A DNA stretch of 64,000 bases from assembly GCA_026003175.1 (NCBI GenBank), contig BPGT01000002.1, positions 248,001-312,000 on the forward strand, read 5' to 3'. The notes below the pieces were generated by a model. That model saw nothing but the letters and a program-made list of their open reading frames with translations. It was not told the DNA's origin and did no database searches. The position numbers and the translations under genes are program-made. This DNA is from Armatimonadota bacterium (GTDB lineage Bacteria > Armatimonadota > HRBIN16). Below, piece by piece: positions 9,246-18,482 of the stretch. Position 1 is the first letter of the stretch. Each line of letters begins with the position of its first letter.

Positions 9246-9340
9246 CCGGGAGGACAGGGGTGTCCTCCGGCGGCTCCTGCCGAGCCGTTGGTGTCGTTGC
9301 CCTTTGCAACTAGCCCCCTTCCCTGCGAGGGAAGGGGGAG
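9246..9340. repeat. Cluster of three palindromic repeat elements upstream of the beta-helix gene
   Basis: Three elements lie side by side: a hairpin with GGAGGACA/TGTCCTCC arms (9249-9268), a copy of the CTCCTGCCGAGCCGT motif (9274-9288), and a 25-base palindrome centred on TGCGA (9314-9338) flanked by CCCCC and GGGGG. The last is the reverse-orientation relative of the palindrome repeated five times inside the glycosidase gene near 17.1-17.5 kb. The motif at 9274 also appears at 21648-21672 (inverted) and 35011-35035. Confidence 0.7.
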
Positions 9341-9408
9341 GGGATTGGCAGGTTCGCAAAGACACTTCGAGACCGTGATGAAATGCGACACTCTAAAGGA
9401 TATGCCCC

Positions 9409-9437
9409 TTGACGATACTGGGAAGGCATGCTACACT
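9409..9437 (+). promoter_or_regulatory. Sigma-70-type promoter for the prepilin gene
   Basis: TTGACG at 9409-9414 and TACACT at 9432-9437 are separated by 17 bases, with a TGC extension before the -10. It lies about 45 bases upstream of the prepilin ATG. Confidence 0.65.
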
Positions 9438-9481
9438 ATAAGTAGATTAACCGCATAATCTTCAAAGGGAGGGTGCGAAAG

Positions 9482-10276
9482 ATGAAACAGCGGGGTTTTA
9501 CCCTGATTGAGCTGCTTGTAGTTATCGCGATAATCGCGATACTGGCAGCGATCCTGTTCCCGGTGTTTGCAAGAGCTCGTGAGCGAGCACGTCTTGCGAC
9601 CTGTATCTCTAACTGCAAGCAGATTGGCTTGGGCGCGATGATGTACGTGCAGGATTACGATGAGGTCTTCCCCGTGGCAATGTTTGCTTTCAACTCGCCC
9701 TCGGAGGTCTCACACGTCGGAGGCAACTGGGTCAGCGTGCCGGGCGGACCGACGGGCTGTCATACGCGGTTGGGACAGCACCCCACGCTGGTGGATGTAT
9801 TGATGCCTTATGTCAAGAACGAAGGCATCTTCACCTGCCCCTCGCTGAACGTACCGGTGAAGCGTAACGCACAGGGCGATGTGTGTGAAGACTACTCTGG
9901 CTCTTACGCCTACCGCTGCTACGACGGCTTCGGGCTGCCGGGTAATGTGTCACCCATCCTGCGAGGGGGCAGTGTGTTTGCGGCGGTGATTTTCGGGCTG
10001 TACCCTCCGCCCTATCGCTGCCCGCAGGGGATACAGACCTCCTCGGTAGGGTGGTCAGCGTGCGGAGCGTCGCTGGCTAGCGTCACCAAGCCCGCTGAGG
10101 ATATGCTCATCGTCTGCAACTCGTGGGGCTGGCACTACGGCGCGAAGAATCAGGACGTAGTAGAGGGACGCGCCATAGGAGGTACCCCAACCGTTTACAT
10201 GGACGGACACGCCAAGTTCCAGCCGATTACGATCGGGGGATTTCTAAACTGGATTTGTAACCCGTTGAACGACTGA
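9482..10276 (+). CDS. Type II secretion/DUF1559-like prepilin protein
   Basis: Prepilin-like surface protein of 264 residues. It starts [19 protein letters not shown], a prepilin-peptidase cleavage site (G|F with Glu at +5) plus hydrophobic N-helix, followed by [12 protein letters not shown], a CISNCKQIG segment, [11 protein letters not shown] and a C-terminal DGHAKF motif typical of the H-x-G-D-G family. Such proteins are hugely expanded in Armatimonadota and Planctomycetota; individual functions are unknown. The ATG at 9482 is chosen over a GTG at 9473 because GGGAGG lies about nine bases before it. A good promoter is present upstream. Confidence 0.88.
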   Translation: MKQRGFTLIELLVVIAIIAILAAILFPVFARARERARLATCISNCKQIGLGAMMYVQDYDEVFPVAMFAFNSPSEVSHVGGNWVSVPGGPTGCHTRLGQHPTLVDVLMPYVKNEGIFTCPSLNVPVKRNAQGDVCEDYSGSYAYRCYDGFGLPGNVSPILRGGSVFAAVIFGLYPPPYRCPQGIQTSSVGWSACGASLASVTKPAEDMLIVCNSWGWHYGAKNQDVVEGRAIGGTPTVYMDGHAKFQPITIGGFLNWICNPLND

Positions 10277-10335
10277 GAACATCCCTTCGGGCGGAGGTTC
10301 TAGAGCAGCAGAAAACATCCACACGGATCGGTGGT

Positions 10336-12333
10336 TTAGAACCTTATCCCCAGCTTCAACCGTGCCTCGTACTCAGTCTGGTTGGGCTGGAAGATGCGGT
10401 CGCGTTCGTAAGTGGTCAGGGTGCCCTCGAGGCTGATGTTCAGTATGTCGCTCAGTGCGTAGCGGTAGCCCAGGCGGTACGTGTGCGCTGCCAGTTCGCT
10501 GGTGGTCTGCTGGCGGTTCAGACGGTAGCCAGTCATCAGCTCCATCAGCGGCGAGAGGCGGTAGATGAGTGCCACATCCGCGAGCGTGATGTTCGTGTTG
10601 CTGAGCAGGTCGCGCTTTACACCCATGCTCCCCTGCAGAGTGAGCGCATTCAGCCTCGCCAGCAGTTTCAGCTCAGCCTGCTCCTCCTGCTTGATATTGC
10701 CTTTATTGTCTTCCGGGTTGTGCGTATAGCTGCCTGTCAGGCTGAGCGACTGCGAAGGAGTCACGCTCAACGCAACCCCCCATGTCTCCGGCGGCGCACC
10801 ACTATCTATCAGGCGCAGGCGATGCATGGCATCTACACGCCACGTGCGGTTGGGAGCCAGCTGTGCTCGCAGGGTGCGCACGTACCCCTCGCGGTCGCCT
10901 GCGTACATGCCCTGCACACCGGTTTCGAGGCGAATACCCTGCCACGGCTGCAGCGCCAGCAAAACATCCTGTTTCAACGACGCCTGCTCGCCCGTTGTTT
11001 CGAGCAACGCACCGGTCTCCAGCTGTAAAGTCTGGCGAGGAGTGCTGACCACACGCAGGCTGGTGGAGGTAGCGCGATCGCCGAGTTCGCCCTGCCTCTG
11101 CACATAGCTGCCCAGCAACCGGTAGGCAGAAGAGGGTTTCGCCTCCAGTCCGAGGCTCAGCTCCGTCTGCTGTTTTTCGCCGATTTCGTCGTAGCGGATG
11201 CCCGTACGCAGCTGCACCCCCTGTCGCGGTGAGGTAGTGACCCCCAGCGAAGCGGTGGAGCGTTCGTTAGCACCCTGCACACCCTCCAGCCGCTGCTGCT
11301 CCAGCAGAGCCTGCGCCTGCGTGTTGGGGGTGATGTTCACCTGCGCGGTCAGACGGTCCGTGGTCACTTCCGAACGACCCTGAAGCAAGCCCTCCTGCTG
11401 CTGGGTGCGCCGCTCGATACCCGCCGCCAACGCGCCACGCTGCATGGTCACCGCCGTAGAGGTAGTGGTCACGGTTGCCAGCGGGTTCTCCTGGTTCAAG
11501 TAAGATACCACCGCCCGCACGCCCTCAGAGACATCGTACGCCAGCGAGGCAGAGGTCGCTCCGGCACGTGCTCCACCGGTTTCGCTCTGCTGGAAGCCCA
11601 GCGATACATTCATGCGCTGGCTCAACAGCAGTTTGAGCGACGTGCTGAAGGCATCGGTGTCCGGTTTCACCTTCCATGCCTGCGCACCGGAGAAATCGCG
11701 CCCGGCGGTCAGGTAGCTGAGAGTCCACTCTGCGAGTTCGCTTTTGGAGGTCGCCTGTAGGCGCAATCCGCTCTTCTCCTCCAGCCGACCGCGTGCGTTC
11801 ACATCGGTCAGGAAGGTGGCGGAGAGCTGCGTGCTTCCTGTCGGCAGCAGCTCGCCCGTCAACCCCAGCAGAGTGGTCTCTTTGCCGGGTTTGTCCAGCG
11901 GCGCGGAGTACGCTCCCGTCAGCGCGAGCTTGCCTCGCGCGGCATTGAGCAGCTCCATATCCAGAGGCACCTGTAGGGTCCTGGGGTTGCGCTGCGCGGT
12001 TTTGGAGTCTATCTCGTAGGTCACCTGCGCCATGCTCCCGCTGCGCAACGGCTGGGCGAACACCAGTGTACCTGCGGCGTAATCTATCGTGTACTCTTCA
12101 TCGCGCCGGAAGGTGCGTCCATCCACTACCACACGCTCACTATGTGCGCGGATGCCTTTCCAGGACAGCAGGTAGGGACCGCGCGTGTTGCGCCCCATGA
12201 ACACATCGGTATAGCTGAGTTGAGACGAATCCCCACCCGACAGCGCCGCAGGCACATTTGCCGGCTGCTGCGCCGCCGCTGGTGACCATGCTATCAGTAG
12301 ACTGATGATTAGCAGGGCAATCACACCGCGCAT
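10336..12333 (-). CDS. Predicted outer-membrane beta-barrel protein
   Basis: A 665-residue exported protein. A signal peptide (MRGVIALLIISLLIAWSPAA) is followed by a small domain (TYTIDY-like stretch DEEYTIDYAAGTLVFAQPL) resembling the N-terminal region of some cell-surface/outer-membrane proteins. The rest is a long run of alternating amphipathic strands (SLKLLLSQRMNVSLGFQQS, LRLEGVQ-like repeats) ending ARLKLGIRF, a typical barrel C-terminal strand with terminal Phe. The ATG at 12333 has GGAGGGGG before it; a GTG five codons upstream is less likely. Cargo or function unknown. It is divergent from priA. Confidence 0.65.
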   Translation of the reverse strand: MRGVIALLIISLLIAWSPAAAQQPANVPAALSGGDSSQLSYTDVFMGRNTRGPYLLSWKGIRAHSERVVVDGRTFRRDEEYTIDYAAGTLVFAQPLRSGSMAQVTYEIDSKTAQRNPRTLQVPLDMELLNAARGKLALTGAYSAPLDKPGKETTLLGLTGELLPTGSTQLSATFLTDVNARGRLEEKSGLRLQATSKSELAEWTLSYLTAGRDFSGAQAWKVKPDTDAFSTSLKLLLSQRMNVSLGFQQSETGGARAGATSASLAYDVSEGVRAVVSYLNQENPLATVTTTSTAVTMQRGALAAGIERRTQQQEGLLQGRSEVTTDRLTAQVNITPNTQAQALLEQQRLEGVQGANERSTASLGVTTSPRQGVQLRTGIRYDEIGEKQQTELSLGLEAKPSSAYRLLGSYVQRQGELGDRATSTSLRVVSTPRQTLQLETGALLETTGEQASLKQDVLLALQPWQGIRLETGVQGMYAGDREGYVRTLRAQLAPNRTWRVDAMHRLRLIDSGAPPETWGVALSVTPSQSLSLTGSYTHNPEDNKGNIKQEEQAELKLLARLNALTLQGSMGVKRDLLSNTNITLADVALIYRLSPLMELMTGYRLNRQQTTSELAAHTYRLGYRYALSDILNISLEGTLTTYERDRIFQPNQTEYEARLKLGIRF

Positions 12334-12456
12334 GACGTCCCCCTCCACTCATTATTATAGACGCTTTTGGGGAGGAATGCATTACACGAAACTCCGTTTG
12401 CGTGCTGTGCTCGGATTCGATACAATAAGAAGCATGTGGAGAGTGAGGAGAGCCCA

Positions 12457-14943
12457 TTGAACGCAGACGTTTCCCCACAACCTGTGGTAGACGTAGTGAT
12501 AGACCTGCCTGCGGCGTTGCAGGAGGTGTTCACTTACCTGTTGCCTCGCTCGCTGGAGGCGAAGGTGCAGGTGGGCAGTTGCGTGCTGGTTCCGTTTAGC
12601 GGGCAGGAGGTGTTGGGCTACGTCGCGCGTCGCTACATGCTGGATGCTCGCGAAGCGGGCAGGCTCAAGCAGGTCGCCGATGTGGTGGAGGGAAGCCTGC
12701 CTTTGGATGAAAACCGCCTTGCGCTGGCGGGGTGGCTGGCGCGGGAGTACCACTGCGGGCTAGCGGCGGCGGTACGTCTGCTCGCTCCAACCGAGATGGT
12801 GGCGAAGGTGCAGCGGGTGCTTCGCCTGACGCCGCAGGTGCAGCAACAGGAACTGTGGGAGCTCTCCCCGAACGCCCCCGAACGTCGCCTGCTGGAACTA
12901 CTACAATCGGCGGGCGGTCAACTGCCCGAGGCAACGGCAAAGGCACAGCTGGGCGCGACGCTGTTCAACACCGCCATCTACCGACTCAAGCGTCGTGGGC
13001 TGGTGGAGCAAAAGAACGTGCTGGAGGCAGCAACCGCCAGAGCGCGCGTGCTGCGACACGTTCGCCTGAACATCTCACCGGAGCAGGCGGAGAGTCTGGC
13101 GGAAGCGTGTGCACCTCGCGCCCCAGCACAGGCGGCGCTATTGCGTGCACTGGCGGTGGCGGAAGGGGAGATGCTGCCGATGGCGGAACTACTGCGGCAG
13201 GTGGGCGTCTCTGCCAGCGCGCTAAAGAGCCTGCAGGTGCGCGGGGTGGTGGATTTCGCCGACGTGCCCGTGTACCGATCCCCGTTCGGCAGGATACACC
13301 TCTCGCAGGCGGACGCCACTCTGCAGATGACACCCGACCAGGAGCGGTGCCTGAGTGAAATCGGACGGGCGATAGAGTCGGGCGAGCACCGCAGTTTCCT
13401 GCTGTTCGGGGTGACGGGCAGCGGCAAGACGGAGGTGTATCTGCGGGCGGTGTCTATTGCGCTCGCACGCGGACGCAGTGCGCTCATTCTGGTACCCGAA
13501 ATCGCGCTGGCAGCGCAGGTGGTAGAAGCAGTAAAGGCGCGATTCGGTAATCTGGTAGCGGTGCTGCACAGTGCGCTATCGGCGGGCGAGCGGTTCGACG
13601 AGTGGCGCAGGGCGCGTGAACAGCGAGCGCGAGTGGTGGTGGGAGCGCGTTCGGCGGTGTTTGCCCCACTGGATAACCTGGGGCTTCTCGTCATTGATGA
13701 GGAACATGAAGGAGCTTACAAACAGCAAGAGCACGTGCCACGTTACCACGCCCGCACGGTGGCTTTAGAGCGGGCGCGACGGGAGGGAGCGGTGTTGCTG
13801 ATGGGTAGCGCAACACCCTCCGTGGAGACCTTTTATCAGGCGCGACAGGGGATGCATACATTGTTGCACCTGCCTACCCGCGTGGAGGGACGTCCTCTGC
13901 CGAAGGTGCATGTGGTGGATATGCGCGAGTCACCCCGCGCGCGAGGGGGTGTCTTCAGCCAGCAGATGGCGGAGGCGATTGCCGAACGTCTGCAGCGAGG
14001 CGAACAGGTCATCCTCTTCCTCAATCGGCGGGCGTACGCTTCCTTCGTGCTGTGCCGCAAGTGTGGCTATGTGGTGAAGTGCCGTCGGTGTGAAGTGTCG
14101 CTCTCCTATCACAAGGTAGACCATTCCCTGCGCTGCCATCACTGCGACTACCGCCAGAGCGTACCCGCCAAATGCCCATCGTGTGGCGCGGTGCATATCT
14201 ACCCCTTTGGGCTGGGCACGCAGCGGGTAGAGGAAGAGGTGCAGCAGCTGCTCCCTGAAGCGCGCCTGCTGCGCATGGACCGGGACACCACCACCCGCAA
14301 AGGGGCGCATCATGTGCTGCTGGCTCGCTTCCGGGCGCACGAAGCGGATGTGCTCATCGGCACACAGATGGTGGCGAAGGGGCTGGACTTCCCAAAGGTC
14401 ACACTGGTGGGCGTGGTAAGCGCGGACACCGCTTTGCACATCCCCGACTTCCGTGCCGCCGAGCGAGCGTTCCAGCTGCTCACGCAGGTGGCGGGCAGAG
14501 CGGGGCGAGCGCACCAGCCGGGCGAAGTGGTGGTGCAGACCTTCAACCCCGAACACGAGGCGATACAGACCGCCGCCACCCACGACTACCTGCAGTTCTA
14601 CGAACGCGAAATCGTGCATCGTGAGGAACTGCGCTATCCGCCGTTTTCTCGTCTGGCAAACATTCTTGCCACACACCCCGAAGAGGCGAAAGCGGAAGAG
14701 ACCTGCCATCGTGCAGCGGAGCGGCTGCGTGATGTCATCGCGGCGGAGCAGATCGACGCGGAGGTACTGGGACCAGTGCAGGCGCCCATCCCCCGTTTGC
14801 GCGGCTTATGGAGGTGGCATTGTCTGGTGAAGTGTTACCAGCCGGAGGTGTTACCCGATTTACTGCGCAATGCACTGGATGGAGTGTCCTGTCCACAGGG
14901 AGGCACCCTGCAGGTGGATACCGACCCCTATAGCCTGTTGTGA
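12457..14943 (+). CDS. priA: Primosomal protein N' (replication restart helicase)
   Basis: PriA, an SF2 DNA helicase that reloads the replisome at stalled forks, 828 residues. It has an N-terminal DNA-binding domain, Walker A GVTGSGKTEVYLR, the DEEH box VIDEEHEGAYKQQ, GSATPSVE, and the Cys-rich zinc domain (CRKCG, CRRCE, CHHCD, CPSCG) inserted before helicase motifs V-VI (TQMVAKGLDFP, QVAGRAGR). The TTG at 12457 is preferred because GAGGAG lies seven bases upstream; the frame is open further 5' but with weaker homology. A TACAAT -10 element lies at 12421-12426. Confidence 0.95.
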   Translation: MNADVSPQPVVDVVIDLPAALQEVFTYLLPRSLEAKVQVGSCVLVPFSGQEVLGYVARRYMLDAREAGRLKQVADVVEGSLPLDENRLALAGWLAREYHCGLAAAVRLLAPTEMVAKVQRVLRLTPQVQQQELWELSPNAPERRLLELLQSAGGQLPEATAKAQLGATLFNTAIYRLKRRGLVEQKNVLEAATARARVLRHVRLNISPEQAESLAEACAPRAPAQAALLRALAVAEGEMLPMAELLRQVGVSASALKSLQVRGVVDFADVPVYRSPFGRIHLSQADATLQMTPDQERCLSEIGRAIESGEHRSFLLFGVTGSGKTEVYLRAVSIALARGRSALILVPEIALAAQVVEAVKARFGNLVAVLHSALSAGERFDEWRRAREQRARVVVGARSAVFAPLDNLGLLVIDEEHEGAYKQQEHVPRYHARTVALERARREGAVLLMGSATPSVETFYQARQGMHTLLHLPTRVEGRPLPKVHVVDMRESPRARGGVFSQQMAEAIAERLQRGEQVILFLNRRAYASFVLCRKCGYVVKCRRCEVSLSYHKVDHSLRCHHCDYRQSVPAKCPSCGAVHIYPFGLGTQRVEEEVQQLLPEARLLRMDRDTTTRKGAHHVLLARFRAHEADVLIGTQMVAKGLDFPKVTLVGVVSADTALHIPDFRAAERAFQLLTQVAGRAGRAHQPGEVVVQTFNPEHEAIQTAATHDYLQFYEREIVHREELRYPPFSRLANILATHPEEAKAEETCHRAAERLRDVIAAEQIDAEVLGPVQAPIPRLRGLWRWHCLVKCYQPEVLPDLLRNALDGVSCPQGGTLQVDTDPYSLL

Positions 14944-15152
14944 AAGGTGATGTCCCAGGAGCCGCCGTTCGCGAGACAGAAATTGAGGAACGGTTCTACC
15001 TCACGAGCCAGCTCGGGGTCCACGTGCGCCAGCTGCCGCCATATCTGGCGGTTGCGATGCCAGACATGCTCAACCTGGTCGGCTGGCACCTCTACCACCA
15101 CCACCTGCCAGCTGCGCGGAAACAACAAGGGTGTCCATCTGCGGCTTCCCAT
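14928..15152 (-). CDS. Hypothetical protein
   Basis: Short unrecognised protein of 74 residues starting MGSRRWTPLLFPRSWQ, with VVVEVPADQVEHVW and a C-terminal GSWDITFHNRL. The amino-acid makeup (balanced hydrophobic and charged, Trp-rich) looks protein-like, and it reads better than the frames opposite. A weak GGAG lies upstream of the ATG; an in-frame start also exists at 15200. It overlaps the priA 3' end tail-to-tail by 16 bases. Existence as a gene is uncertain. Confidence 0.4.
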   Translation of the reverse strand: MGSRRWTPLLFPRSWQVVVVEVPADQVEHVWHRNRQIWRQLAHVDPELAREVEPFLNFCLANGGSWDITFHNRL

Positions 15153-15273
15153 CGTACCTGCTCCATACCTCATTGCCTGCACACGATATATTCTTGGCAA
15201 GCCCGCAGCAAATGCACATGTTAGTTTTGCGGGGAGTGATGAAAAAGCAGGAAGAACGGACTTAAATGTTCAC

Positions 15274-15312
15274 CTGCGGGCTCGTTCCTCCGGTGACCGG
15301 GCCAGCCCGCAG
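15274..15312. terminator. Inverted repeat downstream of the glycosidase gene
   Basis: Arms CTGCGGGCT (15274-15282) and AGCCCGCAG (15304-15312) are perfectly complementary, with an inner CCGG-TGA-CCGG hairpin. It lies just beyond the minus-strand glycosidase stop and could end that transcript, although no U tract follows. The remaining intergenic sequence up to the hypothetical gene shows nothing recognisable. Confidence 0.4.
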
Positions 15313-15320
15313 TTATTTCC

Positions 15321-18300
15321 TCAGCCAACCGCTAACCGTTCCCCTCCAAACAACCTGCCCAGCCGTGCTTCGAGAATCAACATCAGTCCTTGCGTGACCG
15401 GCGTGTATTTCGTCTTCATCGGGCTGTAGAGGCGCGGCAGGCGGAGGGTGGTGGCATACCTGCCCTTACCCTGCGGCTGCATGTCCCACCAGCGGAAGGC
15501 ATCGGGTACCAGACGCACACGCACCTGCGCGCCGTCGGCGGGTTTGCCGTCGGGTTGCCACACAGAGGCTTGTACATGCAGGTTTTCGCCCGCCCGATGC
15601 GCTGCCGCTTTGATCGCCAGAGCGTGTGTCACGCTGCGTGCCAGAGCGAGCGATTTCGCCAGCCGCTGCGTCTGCAGGTGAGCACGTGCCGATTGGGTCA
15701 ACCACTCCAGCGGGGCGGTATCTACGCCAGCGTTTCTCCAGAGAGCGCACGTCTTCTCCGCCTCGGCTATCGCCCTTTCGCACTCCGAAGGCGTCGTCTG
15801 GCGTTCTATCACCAGCAGGCGTGTGCCGTATGCCTCCAGCGTGACCCGAACGGGCAGATTCGGGCTGAGCACCTCTCCGGTCAGTGCATCACGCACCCTG
15901 TACACTCCTTGCGCAACCTCCAGCAGGCGTGCGGAAAGCGACAGGTGCAGAGCACGAGTGAAGTCTCCCCGATGCAACAACAGTACCACCAGATTCGTGC
16001 CGTCGGTGAGGAGCAAGCACTCTACCCCCTTTGCCCAACCTGTTTCTGGTGAGGAGGTGACCTCTATCGGGCGCAACAGTGCTATCTGTTCCAGTTGTCG
16101 TTCCATCTCCTCCACCGGCAACGGACGTACCTTCGCCGACCATGTGGCGGCTCCGCGGTCGGTGGAGGTCTGGTGGATCACGGTTACGGGCGCGCCCGGT
16201 GCGTCATCAGGCAGGCGGATGACGCCTTCCTGCAACGGCGGAAGGCTGTTGCCATCCTCGTCTCGCTCGGCGAGTGCACCTACCGCCAGTATCTTTCCTC
16301 CTGCCTGCAGATATTCGCTCAACGCGCGGTGCGTCTTCCGGGATAGCACGGGGTTATCCACACTCAGCAACACGGGCACCGCCTGAGCGAGAGAGGCATC
16401 GCACTGTGCGTCGTGCACAAACAGGGTGTTCCAGCCGCGCGAGCAGGAGAGGTCGTAGAGCAGACTCCATCGGTCCTGCCACCAGCGTTGCCACGTGGCG
16501 TCCGAGAGGAAGATGCCCACCTGCGGGTGCAGACGCGAACAGCCCTCCAGCCAGGGTGCCGCCCGTTTCAGCTCCTCAAAGAGCCTCTTGCACTCCGCCT
16601 CAGCGGGCGTGCCCTGAATGCCCCACTCGCCGTCAGGCAGGGAGCCGCGCCACTGCACCAGCCCGATGTGCCATACGCCCAAGCCCAACGCCTCGTACAC
16701 TGCCCGACGTGCGGACTGTGGGGAAAAACTTCTGCCGCCGCCTCGCGCGGTAGGAGAGAGCTGCTTGTTGGCGAGGCGAGGCGCCACTACCGGCACACCG
16801 AACCCCGTTTGCATATCCAGAGTGAGACGGTGGATACGCTCGGCGTCCTCATCGATAGAGATGGGACCGGCTTCGAAGCCGTCTGCTGCGCCGGCGAGGT
16901 CAGCGATGGGAAAGCCCATCTTGCCGCGGAAATCCAGCGCAAAGGGGTTGCCGTGTGTGGGGATGAAGATGGGGCGGGTAGGGTCTAACTGGCGTAGAGC
17001 GGTGGTATAGAGGGCAAACCGTTCGGTCACCGCCGCCTCGCGGAATCGACGCCAGAGGTAACGGTCTTGCTCGGCACCTCTCCCCCCGCCCCTCTCCCAC
17101 AGGGAGAGGGGCGTATCTCCCCCTTCCCTCGCAGGGAAGGGGGCAGGGGGGGTAGGTTCAGTTTCACCTCTCCCCCATGCGGAGAGGAGCGTATCTCCCC
17201 CTTCCCTCGCAGGGAAGGGGGCAGGGGGGTTAGGTTTAGTTTCATCCCTCCCCCATGCGGAGAGGAGCGTATCTCCCCCTTCCCTTGCAGGGAAGGGGGC
17301 AGGGGGGGTAGGTTCAGTTTCACCTCTCCCCCATGCGGAGAGGAGCGTATCTCCCCCTTCCCTCGCAGGGAAGGGGGCAGGGGGGTTAGGTTTAGTTTCA
17401 TCCCTCCCCCATGCGGAGAGGGGCGTATCTCCCCCTTCCCTCGCAGGGAAGGGGGCAGGGGGGGTAGGTTCAAAACCAGCCTCCAGCCACGCGCGGTAGT
17501 GCGCGAGGAACTCCGGTCGGAAGTCGCCTTCAGGGAGACCGAAGTAGTCCGGGTAGCCCTGCTCGCCGCCAATCACCCAGTAGCGCACCCGCTTCTGTCC
17601 GCGCAACAGGGGTACGGTCTCACGCATCTGGCGCAGGGTGGCGTCGGTCAACACCGGGTCATCGAAGGCGATCCAGGGGTTCTCTCCCGCACGGATGATG
17701 TTGCCCTCGCGGTCGCGCATCGCAGCCTGAGGATACATCTGCCAGAACCAGTCCGGGTAGACCACAAAGAAGGCGTTGTTGTGCTCGCCGATACCTGCTC
17801 CCGAGTCCACACGCAGGTTCGCCAGCGTGACAAGGGTAGATGTCCCCAGGGGCACAGGCGTATCATGCCGGGACGAGCGGGTAAGCGGATGTGGGCTTCC
17901 TCCTGCGTCTCGCCACTCGCCGATGATGCCCCATGCGCGCAGGGTCAGGTCGCCCAGACGTACCCGCGTGCCCTCCTGCAACGCCCGCGCCAGCCACACG
18001 TGCGCCTGGGACTTGCGCACCTGAATGTGCACCCGGTATCTCCCCGCAGGCAACGGCTTCGCTGGCTGCAGAATCAGATGCGGCTGGCTACGCGGTTCCG
18101 TCTGCGCACGGGCAAGGGGTGTGGTGGAGGGCTTGAGTGCAAACAGCTCTCCGACCACCTTGGCGTGAGAGTTGGAGGTGCTTACCAGCAGGTTGACCTG
18201 CGCCAGCCCCGTCGGCGCATCGAACTCCAGATCCATTGTGCAGCGGGTAGACACCTGCACGGGCGCGGGCAAAGGGCGGACACCGTAACGGGCGCGTTCG

Positions 18301-18474
18301 TCCCGAAGCAGGTGCAGCGGCAGATGGAACGAGGTGGCGTTGGCACCCGTGCGATGCACGGTCTCGCGCAGGTCTTCGGAACCCGTCCAGTGCCAGAAGC
18401 CGAACATCTCGGCAGGCTGCCGCTGCCAGTGCCAGAAAGCGGGGTGAAGCAGGCGCGGTAGCAGGTGCGGACAT
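15321..18474 (-). CDS. Glycoside hydrolase (GH42-like) with in-frame repeat insertion; probable N-terminal frameshift
   Basis: Large glycosidase-like protein of about 1050 residues. The central TIM-barrel-like part has VYPDWFWQMYPQAAMRDR, RVRYWVIGGEQGYPDYFGLP and PTHGNPF, reminiscent of beta-galactosidase GH42-type enzymes; a glutamine-amidotransferase-like trimerisation domain (CSRLHPQVGIFLSDA onward) follows. Five 26-residue units (PAPFPAREGG...SAWGR) interrupt the barrel at about residues 313-445 of the main frame. The open frame begins at 18407, but the best start is ATG 18474 with GAGGTG before it. Removing one C from the C4 run opposite 18441-18444 joins MSAPATAPASP to AFWHWQRQPAEMFGFWHW. 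No signal peptide is evident. It follows the DUF6785 gene by 8 bases. Confidence 0.65.
17076..17471 (-). repeat. Five tandem 78-bp in-frame palindromic repeats within the glycosidase gene
   Basis: The anchor GCGTAT recurs at 17111, 17189, 17267, 17345 and 17423, exactly 78 bases apart. Each unit contains a 25-base palindrome (CCCCCTTCCCT...AGGGAAGGGGG) starting at 17119, 17197, 17275, 17353 and 17431. Being 26 codons long, the unit keeps the host frame open. Translated units alternate PT.../DETK and PN.../GETE, indicating a 156-bp dimer duplication. The palindrome core occurs alone, inverted, at 9314-9338. Confidence 0.92.
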
Positions 18475-18482
18475 CTTTCACC

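Noticed and set aside
9209-9391. N-terminal extension of the beta-helix protein
   Set aside because: The extra residues derive from the repeat cluster; a good ribosome site and signal peptide begin at 9208.
14940-15224. Plus-strand protein after priA
   Set aside because: Atypical composition without a start signal; the opposite frame reads more like a protein.
17076-17471. CRISPR array
   Set aside because: The 78-bp units are contiguous with no unique spacers and stay in frame with a protein-coding gene.
17067-18461. Long plus-strand open frame (464 codons) opposite the glycosidase gene
   Set aside because: It is the antisense of the glycosidase and its repeats; the translation is Arg/Pro-rich without domain signatures, and the minus frame shows clear enzyme motifs.
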